Assembly: GCA_001662425.1 (NCBI GenBank)
Contig: BDDC01000032.1
Location: forward strand, 85,553 to 149,552
Source of the DNA: Chlamydomonas sphaeroides
Taxonomy: Eukaryota > Chlorophyta > Chlorophyceae > Chlamydomonadales > Chlamydomonadaceae
Length of the DNA: 64,000 bases
Direction: 5' to 3'
In this document: positions 25,275-34,773 of the stretch, one piece after another
How the letters are laid out: each line of letters opens with the position of its first letter
How positions within the stretch are numbered: position 1 is the stretch's first letter
Program-made: the position numbers and the translations under genes
Notes under the pieces: generated by a model
Databases searched by the model: none
Told to the model about the DNA's origin: nothing
Seen by the model: only the letters and a program-made list of their open reading frames with translations

Positions 25275-28200
25275 ATGGTCAAGGCCAAGGAAGCAGCTGA
25301 CAACAAGAAGAGCAAAGCTGATGAAGAGAAAGCGAAGCGAAAATATGCAGAGCTAGATGACCTCATCTCTCGCGTCCTCCTGTCGTCGTCACCTGCGGTC
25401 GATGTTGATGTCCTCGAGGACTATCGTGCTCTTGCGGATGAGTTGATGCAAGTTGATGGTAGTTCACAGTATGTAACGTACAAAGCCGTCGACGACCCCG
25501 CGTTCTACAGCAACTTTTTGAACAAGAAGGAGTTCAGAGATCGACGCATTGCTCGGCTTGCGGATGTGTCCGACTTTGCAGCCATGGCAGCTGCGGCATG
25601 CACAGCGGGTCCTAGCGGTAGTAGCTCAAACAAGTTTGAGATCTCTGAAAGCCAGGCGCTCGTGCGCAACTTCGTGTCACCAAGGACGCCATACAACGGA
25701 ATCCTGCTGTTCCACGATGTGGGTGTCGGCAAGACGTGTTCCGCCGTGTCGATTGCAGAAAGATTCAACGATCGTCGCGTGACCATCCTTGCCCCGTTGA
25801 ACGTGCAGTCTTCATTCCGAAAACAAATGTTTGACGCAGGGATGGTGGATATCGACGAGACCACGGGCGAAGTCGTTGGCGCACGCCAATGCACGGGTAC
25901 CAAGTTTCTGCAGGGCTTCTCTGCGGGGTCGCAGCAGCTGCAGCAGGCCGTACAGGACCTGACGACACTGCGACAGTCCATGGAAACGTACGCGCAACGC
26001 GCCATATCACAACGCTACACATTTCAGGGGTACTTCAAGTTTGCGAGTGCCGTTGCCAAGCTGTCGGATGCCGAGGTGCGCGAAACGTTCAGCAAGCATG
26101 TCTTTATCGTGGACGAGGCGCACAACCTGCGATCCCAGAAAACGTCCGGAACGAAACCGGCATACAAAGCCCTGCTGCGGGTACTGCAGCTTGCTCCTGG
26201 CAGCAAGCTCATACTGCTGACGGCGACGCCCATGTTCAATGATGCGCGTGAGATTGTGGACATGGTGAATCTCCTCCTTGCCAATGACCAACGCATTCTC
26301 CTAAAACGGAACGTCGTGTTCAGTGACGACGGGACTTTGACTGCCCCGGAAGTTCTCGCGCAGGCATGTCGCGGATATGTGTCCCATATGTCCGGCAGGA
26401 ACCCATTGCGCTTTCCCATAACCCTGGACCCCAGCTACAACAAGGACCCGCTGCTTGTGCAACCAAGCAAGCTGCCCGAATTTGACATATTTGGTGAAAA
26501 GATCCCTGTCGCACTGCGTATTAAGCACTCAAAAATCATGGGGTCGACGATGAGTTCCGAGCAGTACAAGATGTACTTGGAGTCCGGCGTCATGGAGCTT
26601 GACATGGACACCGCCGCCACCGACGCCGGCGACCAGGAACCCGATGGCCTTGAGGTCCAGGAACCCGAAGTACCCGAAGTACCCGGAGGACCCGAAGGAG
26701 GACCCGAAGGAGGACCCGAAGTAATGGACGCCGCGCGGAACTCCGGCGATGAAGATACGGGTGATATCGCAAGGTCGGCGTTGCCCGGGTTTGAGACCAG
26801 TAACATAGCATTTCCAAAGCCCCCGAGTCATCGCGGGAACCGGAGCTCGTCGGCGTTGTTCTGGTCCTGCTTCCGTCGCCTGCCAGGGGCGGATTTCGCC
26901 GTCGAGTACATGCCCGGCAGTATGGCGGCCATGAATGGCGGCTTTCTCTCGCCACCGCGCTTGGCGACGTTTAGCAGTAAGTTCAAGACCATCATCGACC
27001 GCATCCAGACATGCACCGGGGTCGTCTTTGTGTATTCGCGCTTCCTCTGGGCGGGCCTCGTGCCTCTAGCGATCGCCCTGGAGCACGCAGGCTTCCGCAG
27101 GTACGGGCAGCGAAACATCCTGCAGCAGCAGCGCTCCAAGGCGGTTGCCAATGCCGGCAACTACATTATGCTCACATCGAACAACCGTCTCTGCAGCCGC
27201 GCAGCATTCTCCAGGGACGTGAGTGCCGCGGTGTCATCCCAAAATGCAGAGGGTCAGGTGGTGCGGGTCATCCTGGCGTGTGGCGTGGCAACCGAGGGTT
27301 TTGATTTCAAGTGCGTGCGTGCGGTTCATCTTGTGGACCCGTGGTATCACAGCAACAAGGTAAGTCAGATCATAGGACGCGCATCGCGCAACTGTTCGCA
27401 CGCGTTGCTGCCGCCCGAAAAACGGAATGTCACCGTGTACCTTCACGCCTCGTTGCCACCTTCTGATGTCGTAGATGATGTGCGCGAGACGGTAGACTTG
27501 CATGCGTACCGTCTCTCTGAGTTCAAGCAATTAAAGATCAATGTGGTCGAAGACATTCTGCGCCGGACCTCGATTGACTGCGAGTTGAACCAGCACGCAC
27601 AACAACACGCCGCTCTCGCCAACGCAACACTTGATATCGTCACCGCAGAAGGCAATGTGATCAAGGGGTTCAAAGTGATGAGCACTATACCCACTGCGTT
27701 GCAACAGAGTACATGTGTCTTGGTCACAGAGCGCGTCAAGTCAAGCAAGGAGTCAAGTAAGGAGTCGGGCAAGGAGTCGGGCAAGGAATACGATGATGGT
27801 CGGCTGGACAACAGCACATATGACCCAAGCTTTCATGCGCCCGACCTTGTTGAGAAGCACCTCCAGTCCGCGGAGCAGGCGTTCCGACTGGCGCAACGAG
27901 ATGCCATGGGTTTTAGTGATTTGATGACATTCACCGAAGTCATTATGAGCCGAACGGGTCACGCCTTTGACAAGCATATCCTGTATCATGCACTGCAGCA
28001 GGGTGTAGATGTGAAGCGGCTGGACTACCGCGGCGGCGTGTACTTGCCAATGTCTGCGGCACGCGAAGAACGCTTGAGGCGCGCAGCGTCAGCCGTGATC
28101 ACTGCCAAACAAGCAAACATTGACGATGACGATGATGTTCTTCTTGAGGAGGATGAGGTAATCAACAGCAAGGGTAAACTACTGGTCAAGCAGGAGAAGC

Positions 28201-28391
28201 TACTGGTCAAGCAGGATAAACAAGGTAAGCAGGGTAAGCCACTCGTCAAGAAGGATAAGCAGGTCAAGAAGGATAAGCAGGTCAAGAAGGATAAGCAGGT
28301 CAAGAAGGATAAGCAGGTCAAGGAACAACAGGTCAAGGAGACTCTGCAAAAGTTGCAGGAGTTGCAGAAAATTCAGCAGAAAAATCACTAG
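25275..28391 (+). CDS. D6/D11-type SF2 helicase (VETF-small/NPH-I-like)
   Basis: 1038 aa from ATG 25275. Walker A is at ~150 in GILLFHDVGVGKTCSAV, the DEAH-like box at ~280 (FIVDEAHNLRSQ), motif III LILLTATPMFND (~315), and motif VI SQIIGRASRNCSH (~700), with VRVILACGVATEGFDFK before it. This is the NCLDV D6/D11 helicase group, which includes an early transcription initiation factor subunit and a termination ATPase. An acidic/Pro insertion (EPEVPEVPGGPEGGPEGGPE) separates the lobes and a Lys-rich repeat tail (KKDKQVKKDKQ) closes it. Likely acts with the virus-encoded RNA polymerase in or out of the particle. Confidence 0.9.
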   Translation: MVKAKEAADNKKSKADEEKAKRKYAELDDLISRVLLSSSPAVDVDVLEDYRALADELMQVDGSSQYVTYKAVDDPAFYSNFLNKKEFRDRRIARLADVSDFAAMAAAACTAGPSGSSSNKFEISESQALVRNFVSPRTPYNGILLFHDVGVGKTCSAVSIAERFNDRRVTILAPLNVQSSFRKQMFDAGMVDIDETTGEVVGARQCTGTKFLQGFSAGSQQLQQAVQDLTTLRQSMETYAQRAISQRYTFQGYFKFASAVAKLSDAEVRETFSKHVFIVDEAHNLRSQKTSGTKPAYKALLRVLQLAPGSKLILLTATPMFNDAREIVDMVNLLLANDQRILLKRNVVFSDDGTLTAPEVLAQACRGYVSHMSGRNPLRFPITLDPSYNKDPLLVQPSKLPEFDIFGEKIPVALRIKHSKIMGSTMSSEQYKMYLESGVMELDMDTAATDAGDQEPDGLEVQEPEVPEVPGGPEGGPEGGPEVMDAARNSGDEDTGDIARSALPGFETSNIAFPKPPSHRGNRSSSALFWSCFRRLPGADFAVEYMPGSMAAMNGGFLSPPRLATFSSKFKTIIDRIQTCTGVVFVYSRFLWAGLVPLAIALEHAGFRRYGQRNILQQQRSKAVANAGNYIMLTSNNRLCSRAAFSRDVSAAVSSQNAEGQVVRVILACGVATEGFDFKCVRAVHLVDPWYHSNKVSQIIGRASRNCSHALLPPEKRNVTVYLHASLPPSDVVDDVRETVDLHAYRLSEFKQLKINVVEDILRRTSIDCELNQHAQQHAALANATLDIVTAEGNVIKGFKVMSTIPTALQQSTCVLVTERVKSSKESSKESGKESGKEYDDGRLDNSTYDPSFHAPDLVEKHLQSAEQAFRLAQRDAMGFSDLMTFTEVIMSRTGHAFDKHILYHALQQGVDVKRLDYRGGVYLPMSAAREERLRRAASAVITAKQANIDDDDDVLLEEDEVINSKGKLLVKQEKLLVKQDKQGKQGKPLVKKDKQVKKDKQVKKDKQVKKDKQVKEQQVKETLQKLQELQKIQQKNH

Positions 28392-28430
28392 TGTAGTCAA
28401 AGTTCGAAAGAGGAAGAGAAAGAGAAAGAT

Positions 28431-28598
28431 ATGGGGTTCACTCTGTTCCTGCGTCAGCGCTCAACCGGACTGGCACTCGCACTCCTTGCAACACTTATTT
28501 TGCTGACGATGCTAGCACTCGTATGGTACCGCGTGCACATCACGGAGAACTCTAAGAAAGAAGCCCCATCAATCAACCAACCTCCAGCAGCCACCTAG
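28431..28598 (+). CDS. 55-aa single-pass membrane microprotein
   Basis: ATG at 28431, stop at 28596-28598. The protein has a basic N-terminus (GFTLFLRQRSTG), one strong membrane helix (LALALLATLILLTMLALVWY) and a short polar tail (ENSKKEAPSINQPPAAT). Its leader is GAAAGAGGAAGAGAAAGAGA, the purine-rich type seen before other starts here. The stop overlaps the stop of the convergent 203-aa gene by 4 bp, another typical sign of a real gene. Probably a minor virion membrane protein. Confidence 0.7.
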   Translation: MGFTLFLRQRSTGLALALLATLILLTMLALVWYRVHITENSKKEAPSINQPPAAT

Positions 28599-29206
28599 CC
28601 ATCCGCGGTATATGATTGGATCCCCTGAAGTTCTTTGAAAAGCGCTTGTGCGTTTTTGCTTGTCTGCTCATACGCGGTACGAACAGCGGGCTGCTCGAGT
28701 GCCATTGCCGTCGAGAACAGCTCCAAGTAGAAAAGGAGTGGCTCCATGAACGATTTGCGCATGACAGTCATCTTCGGGCGTGTTGCGGGTGCATATACAG
28801 GTGCATGTGCTGGAGATGGAGTACTGCGAGGGGTCGGTGCTGGAGATGGAGTCGGTGCTGGAGATGGAATAATAGCGGTAGGCGCTGGCGCTGGAGTACT
28901 GCGAGGGGTGGGTGCTGGAGATGGAGTAGTAGTAGCAGGTGCCGCATTTGTCGCCACGGCGGAGGCGGACGGGATCGGAGCGTACGTGAGCAGGTTGTAG
29001 TCGAGACTCGTGTACATGCGCCCCGTTTCCCGATTGTAGTACGCGCACTTGCCGTTGAAGCAGGTGAGGCCATTTTCGGCGCACGTCGTCGGGTCAATCA
29101 CGCACGGCGTACCGATCTTTGCAGTGCTGTCATAATACGACTCCCACGACTCGGAGGAGCATCGCATGTCGCCCGTCGCATCATAATTACAGTAGACCTG
29201 AGCCAT
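28595..29206 (-). CDS. Cys-motif virion-type protein with Pro/Ala/Thr repeats
   Basis: 203 aa. It opens MAQVYCNYDATGDMRC, a C-x-Y-x-A-T-G-x-x-x-C motif shared with the genes at 51866 and 63506. A Cys-rich block follows (GTPCVIDPTTCAENGLTCFN, KCAYYNRETGRMYTSL). Residues ~95-145 are a TPAPAPTPSPAP-type repeat, then a helical C-terminal end (FLYLELFSTAMALEQPAVRT). Short CxYxxxGxxxC starts recur in giant-virus virion proteins. Convergent with the 55-aa gene. Confidence 0.78.
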   Translation of the reverse strand: MAQVYCNYDATGDMRCSSESWESYYDSTAKIGTPCVIDPTTCAENGLTCFNGKCAYYNRETGRMYTSLDYNLLTYAPIPSASAVATNAAPATTTPSPAPTPRSTPAPAPTAIIPSPAPTPSPAPTPRSTPSPAHAPVYAPATRPKMTVMRKSFMEPLLFYLELFSTAMALEQPAVRTAYEQTSKNAQALFKELQGIQSYTADG

Positions 29207-29232
29207 TTTTCATATGATCCAATAAAAATAAA

Positions 29233-30432
29233 TTAGTAAGCCGCATATATTTTTTGCAGTCCGCACATGCCCACGGTGATGCTCTGATCTGGGAGGAGCC
29301 CCACCGCGGTGCTGCACACGCGGAATTGCCAGATGCAATCGTACGACGTGAGCTTGTTACGCAGACCGTTGATGAGGACGGGCTTGTATGCGATGTCTGT
29401 GGTGTTAATGTCCACTGTGTAGAACTCATCAACCAGCACGTGGTTACGTGTCAGGTCAAAGATCTGAAGGCGGAGGTTTGCGGACGTTGGAACAGGGAGG
29501 GAGGATTGGATGTGCAGGGTTGTCTTGATCGCGTCCAGGTACTGTCGGCTCCTCCGCTTTTTGATGGTCCGCTTCCGCGGCATGATCATGGTGTGTACCG
29601 GCGTCCACACCAGGTCCACACCGGGGCCATCACCGCGAACTTGCAGCAGCGGTGTGGACAGGGGGTACTCCTCGGTGACCGTCTCATCTTCTTGGTCGCC
29701 CTCTTCTGCTTGGCTCACGTCCCGCCGCATTGTGATACCGCGCAAGCTCGAGTCGAGCTCCTGCATGTTGGTCACTTTCTTGTCGGCGACGATCGCAGAA
29801 AGGTAGGTCGACAGACTCGGGGAGCCGCTTGAAAGCAACGCGAGTTGATGGAGCTGGGTACGGACGTCATCTTCAAACTCGCGAGTGTACCACGCGGGCT
29901 CTGCCGAGAGAAACTTGACGTCATACCCATGGAAACTAGTCAGGAAGGGGGTCACCGCGGGTGGCTGGTCCAGGACCATGAGCTCAGGCTCCAGGGGATG
30001 CGTCAGCGTGACGACTCCGGCGCTGTTGGAACTGTGACAGCACGGGGACCGTGTGACCAGCAGTACACGACTGGTCAGGGGCTCATTGACTGACGACAAG
30101 GAGGAAAGGGGCTCAATGACTGACGACAAGGAGAACAACTTGGACCCCATCGCATCCAGGGTCATGCGACACGCGGCATCCATGTACACGAGAGCCGCCA
30201 TGTCGCGCCGCTGAGCACGCGCCAGCACGCGGTACTGCCCCTCATCTGACAGCACGTAGTAGGCGACACCCGTCTCCACGTGCGTCGTCTTGATGACGGG
30301 CTTTGATCTGTGAGCCTCCTGGATGAGAGCCTCGCTCCCGGAGGATAGCACGATGACGGGGATACCCGGTGCCGCGACGCCCACAAAGTCGGAAGCGTTC
30401 TGCAACGTGCCGGGTGCCAGGTTTGCTTTCAT
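29233..30432 (-). CDS. Hypothetical protein
   Basis: 399 aa with mixed alpha/beta composition and no membrane segment. The N-terminal third has regular strands (GIPVIVLSSGSEALIQEA, GVAYYVLSDEGQYRVLA); it contains a short duplicated segment (SSVIEPLSSLSSVNEPLTS) from a DNA direct repeat at ~30075-30135. The C-terminal third (TPVHTMIMPRKRTIKKRRSR, FYTVDINTTDIAYKPVLING) has a basic patch. I recognise no family. It follows the 203-aa virion-type gene on the same strand (26 bp gap, AT-rich) and is divergent from RPB7 across a 111-bp region. Confidence 0.72.
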   Translation of the reverse strand: MKANLAPGTLQNASDFVGVAAPGIPVIVLSSGSEALIQEAHRSKPVIKTTHVETGVAYYVLSDEGQYRVLARAQRRDMAALVYMDAACRMTLDAMGSKLFSLSSVIEPLSSLSSVNEPLTSRVLLVTRSPCCHSSNSAGVVTLTHPLEPELMVLDQPPAVTPFLTSFHGYDVKFLSAEPAWYTREFEDDVRTQLHQLALLSSGSPSLSTYLSAIVADKKVTNMQELDSSLRGITMRRDVSQAEEGDQEDETVTEEYPLSTPLLQVRGDGPGVDLVWTPVHTMIMPRKRTIKKRRSRQYLDAIKTTLHIQSSLPVPTSANLRLQIFDLTRNHVLVDEFYTVDINTTDIAYKPVLINGLRNKLTSYDCIWQFRVCSTAVGLLPDQSITVGMCGLQKIYAAY

Positions 30433-30543
30433 GATATTATCGCATACTACTCATTGTACTGAAATTACACTCGACGCGCTAAAAGAAACAGTGAATATAA
30501 GAGAGCTCGCTGCCTGAAGAAGAAGAGCTGTGTGTGGCGATAC
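30433..30543. promoter_or_regulatory. Divergent promoter region before RPB7
   Basis: 111 bp. AT-rich with GTGAATATAAGAGAG at ~30491 (TATA-like, about 50 bp before the RPB7 ATG) and a following GAAGAAGAAGAGC purine-rich leader. Called from composition. Confidence 0.35.
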
Positions 30544-31596
30544 ATGGAGCAACGCAGGACGATCTTTATTCGGTCGGTCATCCGAGAAAAAGTCAAGGTC
30601 ACGCCGCGGGAGATTGGGAGCAATGTGCGTGAGGTGCTCCTGGCGAAGCTGCAGATGCGCCTCGAGGGCAAGTGCACCAGCCACGGCTACGTGCGACCCG
30701 GTTCTGTCAAGCTGCACAGCATTTCGTCCGGTCGGATCGAGGGTGCGTCATTGAACGGAGACGTTGTCTACATGGTGTCTGTCAGTGCGGACATCTGCAA
30801 CCCGATGCCCGGGCACGTGGTGCCAGCGCGTGTCGTCAACAGCAACAAGTTTGGGCTCTTGGCGCACGCCGGCATCGAAGTCAACGGCGAGTACATTACG
30901 ATCCTGGAGATTGTCATCACGCGCCACAACTATCATGGCGGTACATCGGTTGACCAGTCAATATTGGATGCGCTGAGCGTGGGTGATGACATCCTGGTGG
31001 AAGTCCTGGGCAAGACGTTTGAGCTGAATGATAGCAAGATCTCTGTTGCGGGACGCCTGCTGCGTCTTGCGGCGCCTCGCGGTGCGGGGGACGCGTCCTC
31101 TGCCAGGCGCATGCTGCTGTCGACCGCAGTCGTTCCAGCGGCGGCGTCTGCGTCGGAGCTCAAGGACTTGGTTCTGGACTCGGATGACGGTGCTGCTGGC
31201 GACCTGGACGACGATGCTGCCATGTCGGTTGACGACGGCGCTGTGGATGTGCGCGGTTCAGAGGGAGAAGAGGAGGAGGAAGAAGAGGAGGAGGGAGAAG
31301 AGGAGGAGGGAGAGGAGGAAGAGGAAGAGGAAGAGGAGAGTGATGGTGACGACGGCACCGACGCGGTCAATGATGACGACGTCGATGTCGAGGAGGGAGT
31401 GGAGGAGGAGGATGACGTAGAGGAGGAGTCAGATGATGGAGACGACAGTAGAAAGTCGGACGGCGTGCATGATGATGATGACGTTGTAGATGATGATGTA
31501 GACATGGTTGATGACGAGGATGGTGGGGGAAGCGAGTTTGATATGACGACGTCAAGGGCGGTGGTCAACAAGAAGCGCGGTGGCAAGAAGAAATAA
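30544..31596 (+). CDS. RNA polymerase RPB7-like subunit with acidic C-terminal extension
   Basis: 350 aa from ATG 30544 (a GTG at 30532 is less likely). Residues 1-~170 match RPB7/RpoE: VKVTPREIGSNVREVLLAKL, EGKCTSHGYVRPGSVKLHSI, YMVSVSADICNPMPGHVVPA, and an S1/OB-like second part (VNSNKFGLLAHAGI, LSVGDDILVEVLG). The last ~140 residues are nearly all Asp/Glu with Ser (EEEEEEEEGEEEEGEEE, DDVDVEEGVEEEDDV), ending in a basic KKRGGKKK. RPB7 with RPB4 forms the stalk of RNA polymerase II; here it should serve the viral enzyme. The acidic extension is unusual and may bind basic partners. Confidence 0.88.
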   Translation: MEQRRTIFIRSVIREKVKVTPREIGSNVREVLLAKLQMRLEGKCTSHGYVRPGSVKLHSISSGRIEGASLNGDVVYMVSVSADICNPMPGHVVPARVVNSNKFGLLAHAGIEVNGEYITILEIVITRHNYHGGTSVDQSILDALSVGDDILVEVLGKTFELNDSKISVAGRLLRLAAPRGAGDASSARRMLLSTAVVPAAASASELKDLVLDSDDGAAGDLDDDAAMSVDDGAVDVRGSEGEEEEEEEEEGEEEEGEEEEEEEEESDGDDGTDAVNDDDVDVEEGVEEEDDVEEESDDGDDSRKSDGVHDDDDVVDDDVDMVDDEDGGGSEFDMTTSRAVVNKKRGGKKK

Positions 31597-31636
31597 TAGT
31601 TCCAGGTCTACTTCAAGGTTCAGGGTTTTCAAAGAA

Positions 31637-32491
31637 ATGATCGTGGCGGTGGTATCATGGTCGAGCAATGAGTCTATGTTCCTCAGGGCGCAGATGCACC
31701 AACTTGTAACTTGCGTGGACCGCGTCATCTATTCGATCGGCAACCGCATGTATGACATGCGCCCGGAACCGGGGCTCGAGCAGGTCCTCAAAGAGCTAGG
31801 CAACTGCAAGCACGCAGACAAGGTCCACCTTGTCACCTATGATGTTCACGAGGATGTGTTGACCGCGCCCCGCAAGTACCACAACCGCGCGCGTGCAGCG
31901 GGCGTCGCCGCGGCGATGAAGTTATATCCTGTTCCTGACTGGGTCTTGTTCCTGGATGGCGACGAGATCCCCGAGGGCGCCCGTTTCAGAGCGTGGACAG
32001 AGCGGCACCTCCTTGGGTTGCGAGCGGACACGGCGCACAAGTTTGCGTGCTATTGGTACTTTATCAGGCCGCAGTGGCGCTCGGAAACGTGGGAGGACAG
32101 CATCTTGCTCGTGCACACGAGTCAACTGTCCATAGAGGGGGTCCTTGAGCACCCCAACGAACGCGACGGCATCTATCGCGTCGCATGCCCTGGCGGCGTT
32201 CAACGCATGGTAACGGATTCTTGTCATCATCCCATGTTTCATCACTTCAGCTGGGTGCGCGGCAATGACGAGTTGTTACACAAGGTCAGGACGTGGGGGC
32301 ACCGGCACGACCGGCAGGACTGGGAGAGCCTCGTCCGAGAGGTGGTCAAGCTGCCGCCAGGTAGAGTGCCCAGCAGCCACAGCGACTTTGTGCACGGGTA
32401 CAGTTACAGGTATGTGCAGGACTGCTTTGACATCGTCGTCAGCGAACCAAAAAAAGAGGAAATTGAAGGCGGAAATAAAAAAATACTATGA
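31637..32491 (+). CDS. Glycosyltransferase family 2-like protein
   Basis: 284 aa from ATG 31637 (an upstream GTG at 31580 overlaps RPB7). The start MIVAVVSWSSNESMFLRAQM and the core PDWVLFLDGDEIPEGARFRA (a D-x-D type nucleotide-sugar and metal site), followed by HLLGLRADTAHKFACYWYFI and HHFSWVRGNDELLHKVRTWG, fit the GT2/GT92-like nucleotide-diphospho-sugar transferases found in giant viruses. It probably modifies virion glycans. It lies just downstream of RPB7 on the same strand and its stop overlaps the convergent TFIIB. Confidence 0.75.
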   Translation: MIVAVVSWSSNESMFLRAQMHQLVTCVDRVIYSIGNRMYDMRPEPGLEQVLKELGNCKHADKVHLVTYDVHEDVLTAPRKYHNRARAAGVAAAMKLYPVPDWVLFLDGDEIPEGARFRAWTERHLLGLRADTAHKFACYWYFIRPQWRSETWEDSILLVHTSQLSIEGVLEHPNERDGIYRVACPGGVQRMVTDSCHHPMFHHFSWVRGNDELLHKVRTWGHRHDRQDWESLVREVVKLPPGRVPSSHSDFVHGYSYRYVQDCFDIVVSEPKKEEIEGGNKKIL

Positions 32492-33505
32492 GCAACATGC
32501 TTGCAGAATGCCTGCAAAATGAGGCCGGAGGACCTTGGCGCACTTGCCGACCGTCACGACGGATACCTGACACACGTCGGCCACATGCTTCTTGGGCACG
32601 GACGACTTGACGTGCTCCACGCAGAGCAGTATGCAGCCCGCGACTGCTGACGGCGGCGTGAACTGCGCAAGGATCTCCGCGCGGGTCACATGCGCCACGA
32701 CCTGCTTGCACAGCTGCGTGGTCTCATCGCCGAGCGCGAGCTTGCTGCAGAAGCGGTTGACAAAGTCGGCGGGGTTGCTGGATGCCACGGGGACCTGCAG
32801 GAGCGCCTGGAGCGTCTTGCACGCGCGTGTGATGCACTGGGGTCGCACGTCAAACATGTCGGAGATCTCCTTGACGCTTCGGGGGACGCCGTTGGTCTTG
32901 CATGAAAGGTAGATGCAGCTGGCGATGATGGCGCGTCTATTCTCGCCGCGAGAGATCTTGACATCTGATACGCGCTTATAAATATTCTTGGCCTCGTCCA
33001 GGATGATGGCGGGTATGCCGTTGTGAGATGCGGCGGCGGTGAGGAAGTCGCACACGTTATAGAGCGAACGTTCGCGGTAAGACATGGAGTTCCAGATCTG
33101 GTACTTGTGGAGCATCTTGCTGCCGAGCGAGCCGCGCATGGCGCCGGTGGCGGTCAGCACCGAACCGGAGGTGGGCAGGAGCTCGTTGACAGCGGGGCCG
33201 CAGCGGGCTGGGTCCGCCGCCTTGGAGTCGTCGTGCCCATAGTAGCGCCACTCTGCAGAGTGGTCCAGGAAACGCTGCACCACCGTGTAGCACTGCTGGC
33301 ACACGTAATTGCCATCGTCTAGCGTCACCGAGTTCGGGGACATGCAGAACTCGCAGTTGTGCGTCTGGTACTTGTATTGATAGGGTACGACCTGTCTTGT
33401 TGTTGCTGCTGCTGCTGCCGGCTGCTGCTGCTGTTGCGACCCTGAATCCGCGAACTCTGCAAAAAGTCTGCTCACATCATCGCTGTCCATGGCCATGCTT
33501 CGCAT
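32486..33505 (-). CDS. Transcription initiation factor TFIIB-like protein
   Basis: 339 aa from the first Met; Mets at 33496 and 33490 are alternatives (the last gives MDSDDVSRLFAEF). The zinc ribbon is at ~50-75: HNCEFCMSPNSVTLDDGNYV then CQQC. Two cyclin repeats follow: DFLTAAASHNGIPAIILDEA, KNIYKRVSDVKISRGENRRA, ASCIYLSCKTNGVPRSVKEI and, in the second, FVNRFCSKLALGDETTQLCK, AVAGCILLCVEHVKSSVPKK. TFIIB positions RNA polymerase at promoters. The Gln-rich N-terminal linker (QQQQQPAAAAA) is low complexity. It shares its 5' region with the GT25-like gene at 33626. Confidence 0.93.
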   Translation of the reverse strand: MRSMAMDSDDVSRLFAEFADSGSQQQQQPAAAAATTRQVVPYQYKYQTHNCEFCMSPNSVTLDDGNYVCQQCYTVVQRFLDHSAEWRYYGHDDSKAADPARCGPAVNELLPTSGSVLTATGAMRGSLGSKMLHKYQIWNSMSYRERSLYNVCDFLTAAASHNGIPAIILDEAKNIYKRVSDVKISRGENRRAIIASCIYLSCKTNGVPRSVKEISDMFDVRPQCITRACKTLQALLQVPVASSNPADFVNRFCSKLALGDETTQLCKQVVAHVTRAEILAQFTPPSAVAGCILLCVEHVKSSVPKKHVADVCQVSVVTVGKCAKVLRPHFAGILQACCS

Positions 33506-33625
33506 TGCGTGTGCCGCTTATGTCATTTTGCTAGTGCTACTGCGCGGTTGAAGCCGTCAAAGACAAGTCCAACCTCCAATTATACTGAAAATCTGAAGGA
33601 AGAAAAGGTGAAAAGGAAGAAAAAG

Positions 33626-34648
33626 ATGCAGAGCCAAAGCAAAAGCTCCGCGAAGTCCTTATATGTTTATGTACTGCATTCGCCTGCGCTGCGCGTGCGG
33701 GAGTCTAACATGCAACAGCTCTTCATGAACTGCAACAGGGCCGACACCAGGGTGCACTACTCGGTGATCGACGCGCATGAGCCGCAGGACTTGCAGAAGG
33801 ACCCCGCTATGCTGAAGCATGTCCTCGCGCCAGAGACCGCCGTCGAGGTCCCCGCGGACTTCCGTGCTCTGCAGCGTCCCATCACGCTGCCGTTTGTGTC
33901 CAACGCATTGAAGCACCTGACCGCTCTGCGACAGATCGCTGAGAACGCCGCCAAGGACCCCTCCGCTCGGCACGTCGTCGTTGAGGATGATGCACTCCAC
34001 AATGACGAAGTGATCCCTATGATCATCAGCACATGCGACGCTGCACCCGCCGACGCTGATATCATCTTCTTGGGTCTACCTTCCACTCAAAAAGGCGAAC
34101 GCGACCGCGTCATGTATGAACCGCTCAACGAGATCATTCGCGTTCTTCCTGCCTGTGACTCTTACATCATCAACGGCAAAACCGCCGCGCGCCTCGCAGA
34201 CGCCTTCCTGCCCATCCGCTTCCCCACCAACGTACAGCTGTCCTATCTGTTCGCCAAGTTCGGCGCCGACATCAAGCCCTACGTGTGCAGCCCCACCGTC
34301 TTCATCGACGGCTCCAAGCTCGGCGTCTTCGTATCCAGCATTGAATCCACAAATGTCCTCCACTGGCACCCAGACTTTGCAGAACTGCGCGCGCTCATCA
34401 CTCCCGACAATCCAACCCCTGAGAACATATCGCGCGCCACTGAACTCCTGAAAGCAGCCCACTTTCGCGAGCACCCCGACATCCGGCATCTGGCCGGCTT
34501 GCTGGCCATGCGCCAGGGGAAATGGCTCGACGCCCAGAAGGAATTCGACGCGGCCTTCAAGGTTTTCGCCAGCGAAAATTGTACACTCGGAGCAGACTCT
34601 GCATTCATGCGAGACTACATCATGCTCTATCGACACCTACAAGATTAA
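33626..34648 (+). CDS. Glycosyltransferase family 25-like protein
   Basis: 340 aa from ATG 33626; the leader is rich in GAAGGAAGAAAAGG. The N-terminus (SLYVYVLHSPALRVRESNMQ) and the acidic site HVVVEDDALHNDEVIPMIIS fit LPS-biosynthesis GT25-type enzymes, followed by IIFLGLPSTQKGERD and ACDSYIINGKTAARLADAFL, the usual downstream motif. The last ~60 residues (GLLAMRQGKWLDAQKEFDAA) form a TPR-like helical pair. A virion glycan role is inferred. A 16-bp tandem repeat follows the stop. Confidence 0.75.
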   Translation: MQSQSKSSAKSLYVYVLHSPALRVRESNMQQLFMNCNRADTRVHYSVIDAHEPQDLQKDPAMLKHVLAPETAVEVPADFRALQRPITLPFVSNALKHLTALRQIAENAAKDPSARHVVVEDDALHNDEVIPMIISTCDAAPADADIIFLGLPSTQKGERDRVMYEPLNEIIRVLPACDSYIINGKTAARLADAFLPIRFPTNVQLSYLFAKFGADIKPYVCSPTVFIDGSKLGVFVSSIESTNVLHWHPDFAELRALITPDNPTPENISRATELLKAAHFREHPDIRHLAGLLAMRQGKWLDAQKEFDAAFKVFASENCTLGADSAFMRDYIMLYRHLQD

Positions 34649-34649
34649 G

Positions 34650-34765
34650 GTCAGGCTAAGGTCAAGTCCGGGTCAGGCTAAGGTCGGGTCAGGTTAAGGT
34701 CGGGTCATGTTAAGGTCGGGTCATGTTAAAGTCGGGTCAGGTTAAGGTTGAGTCTAATGAAGGTC
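34650..34765. repeat. Intergenic 16-bp degenerate tandem repeat
   Basis: Units of the type AAGGTCGGGTCAGGTT repeat about six times with single-base variation between the GT25-like gene and the convergent 376-aa gene. No hairpin is evident. Slippage-type array. Confidence 0.8.
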
Positions 34766-34773
34766 AAGTCTAA

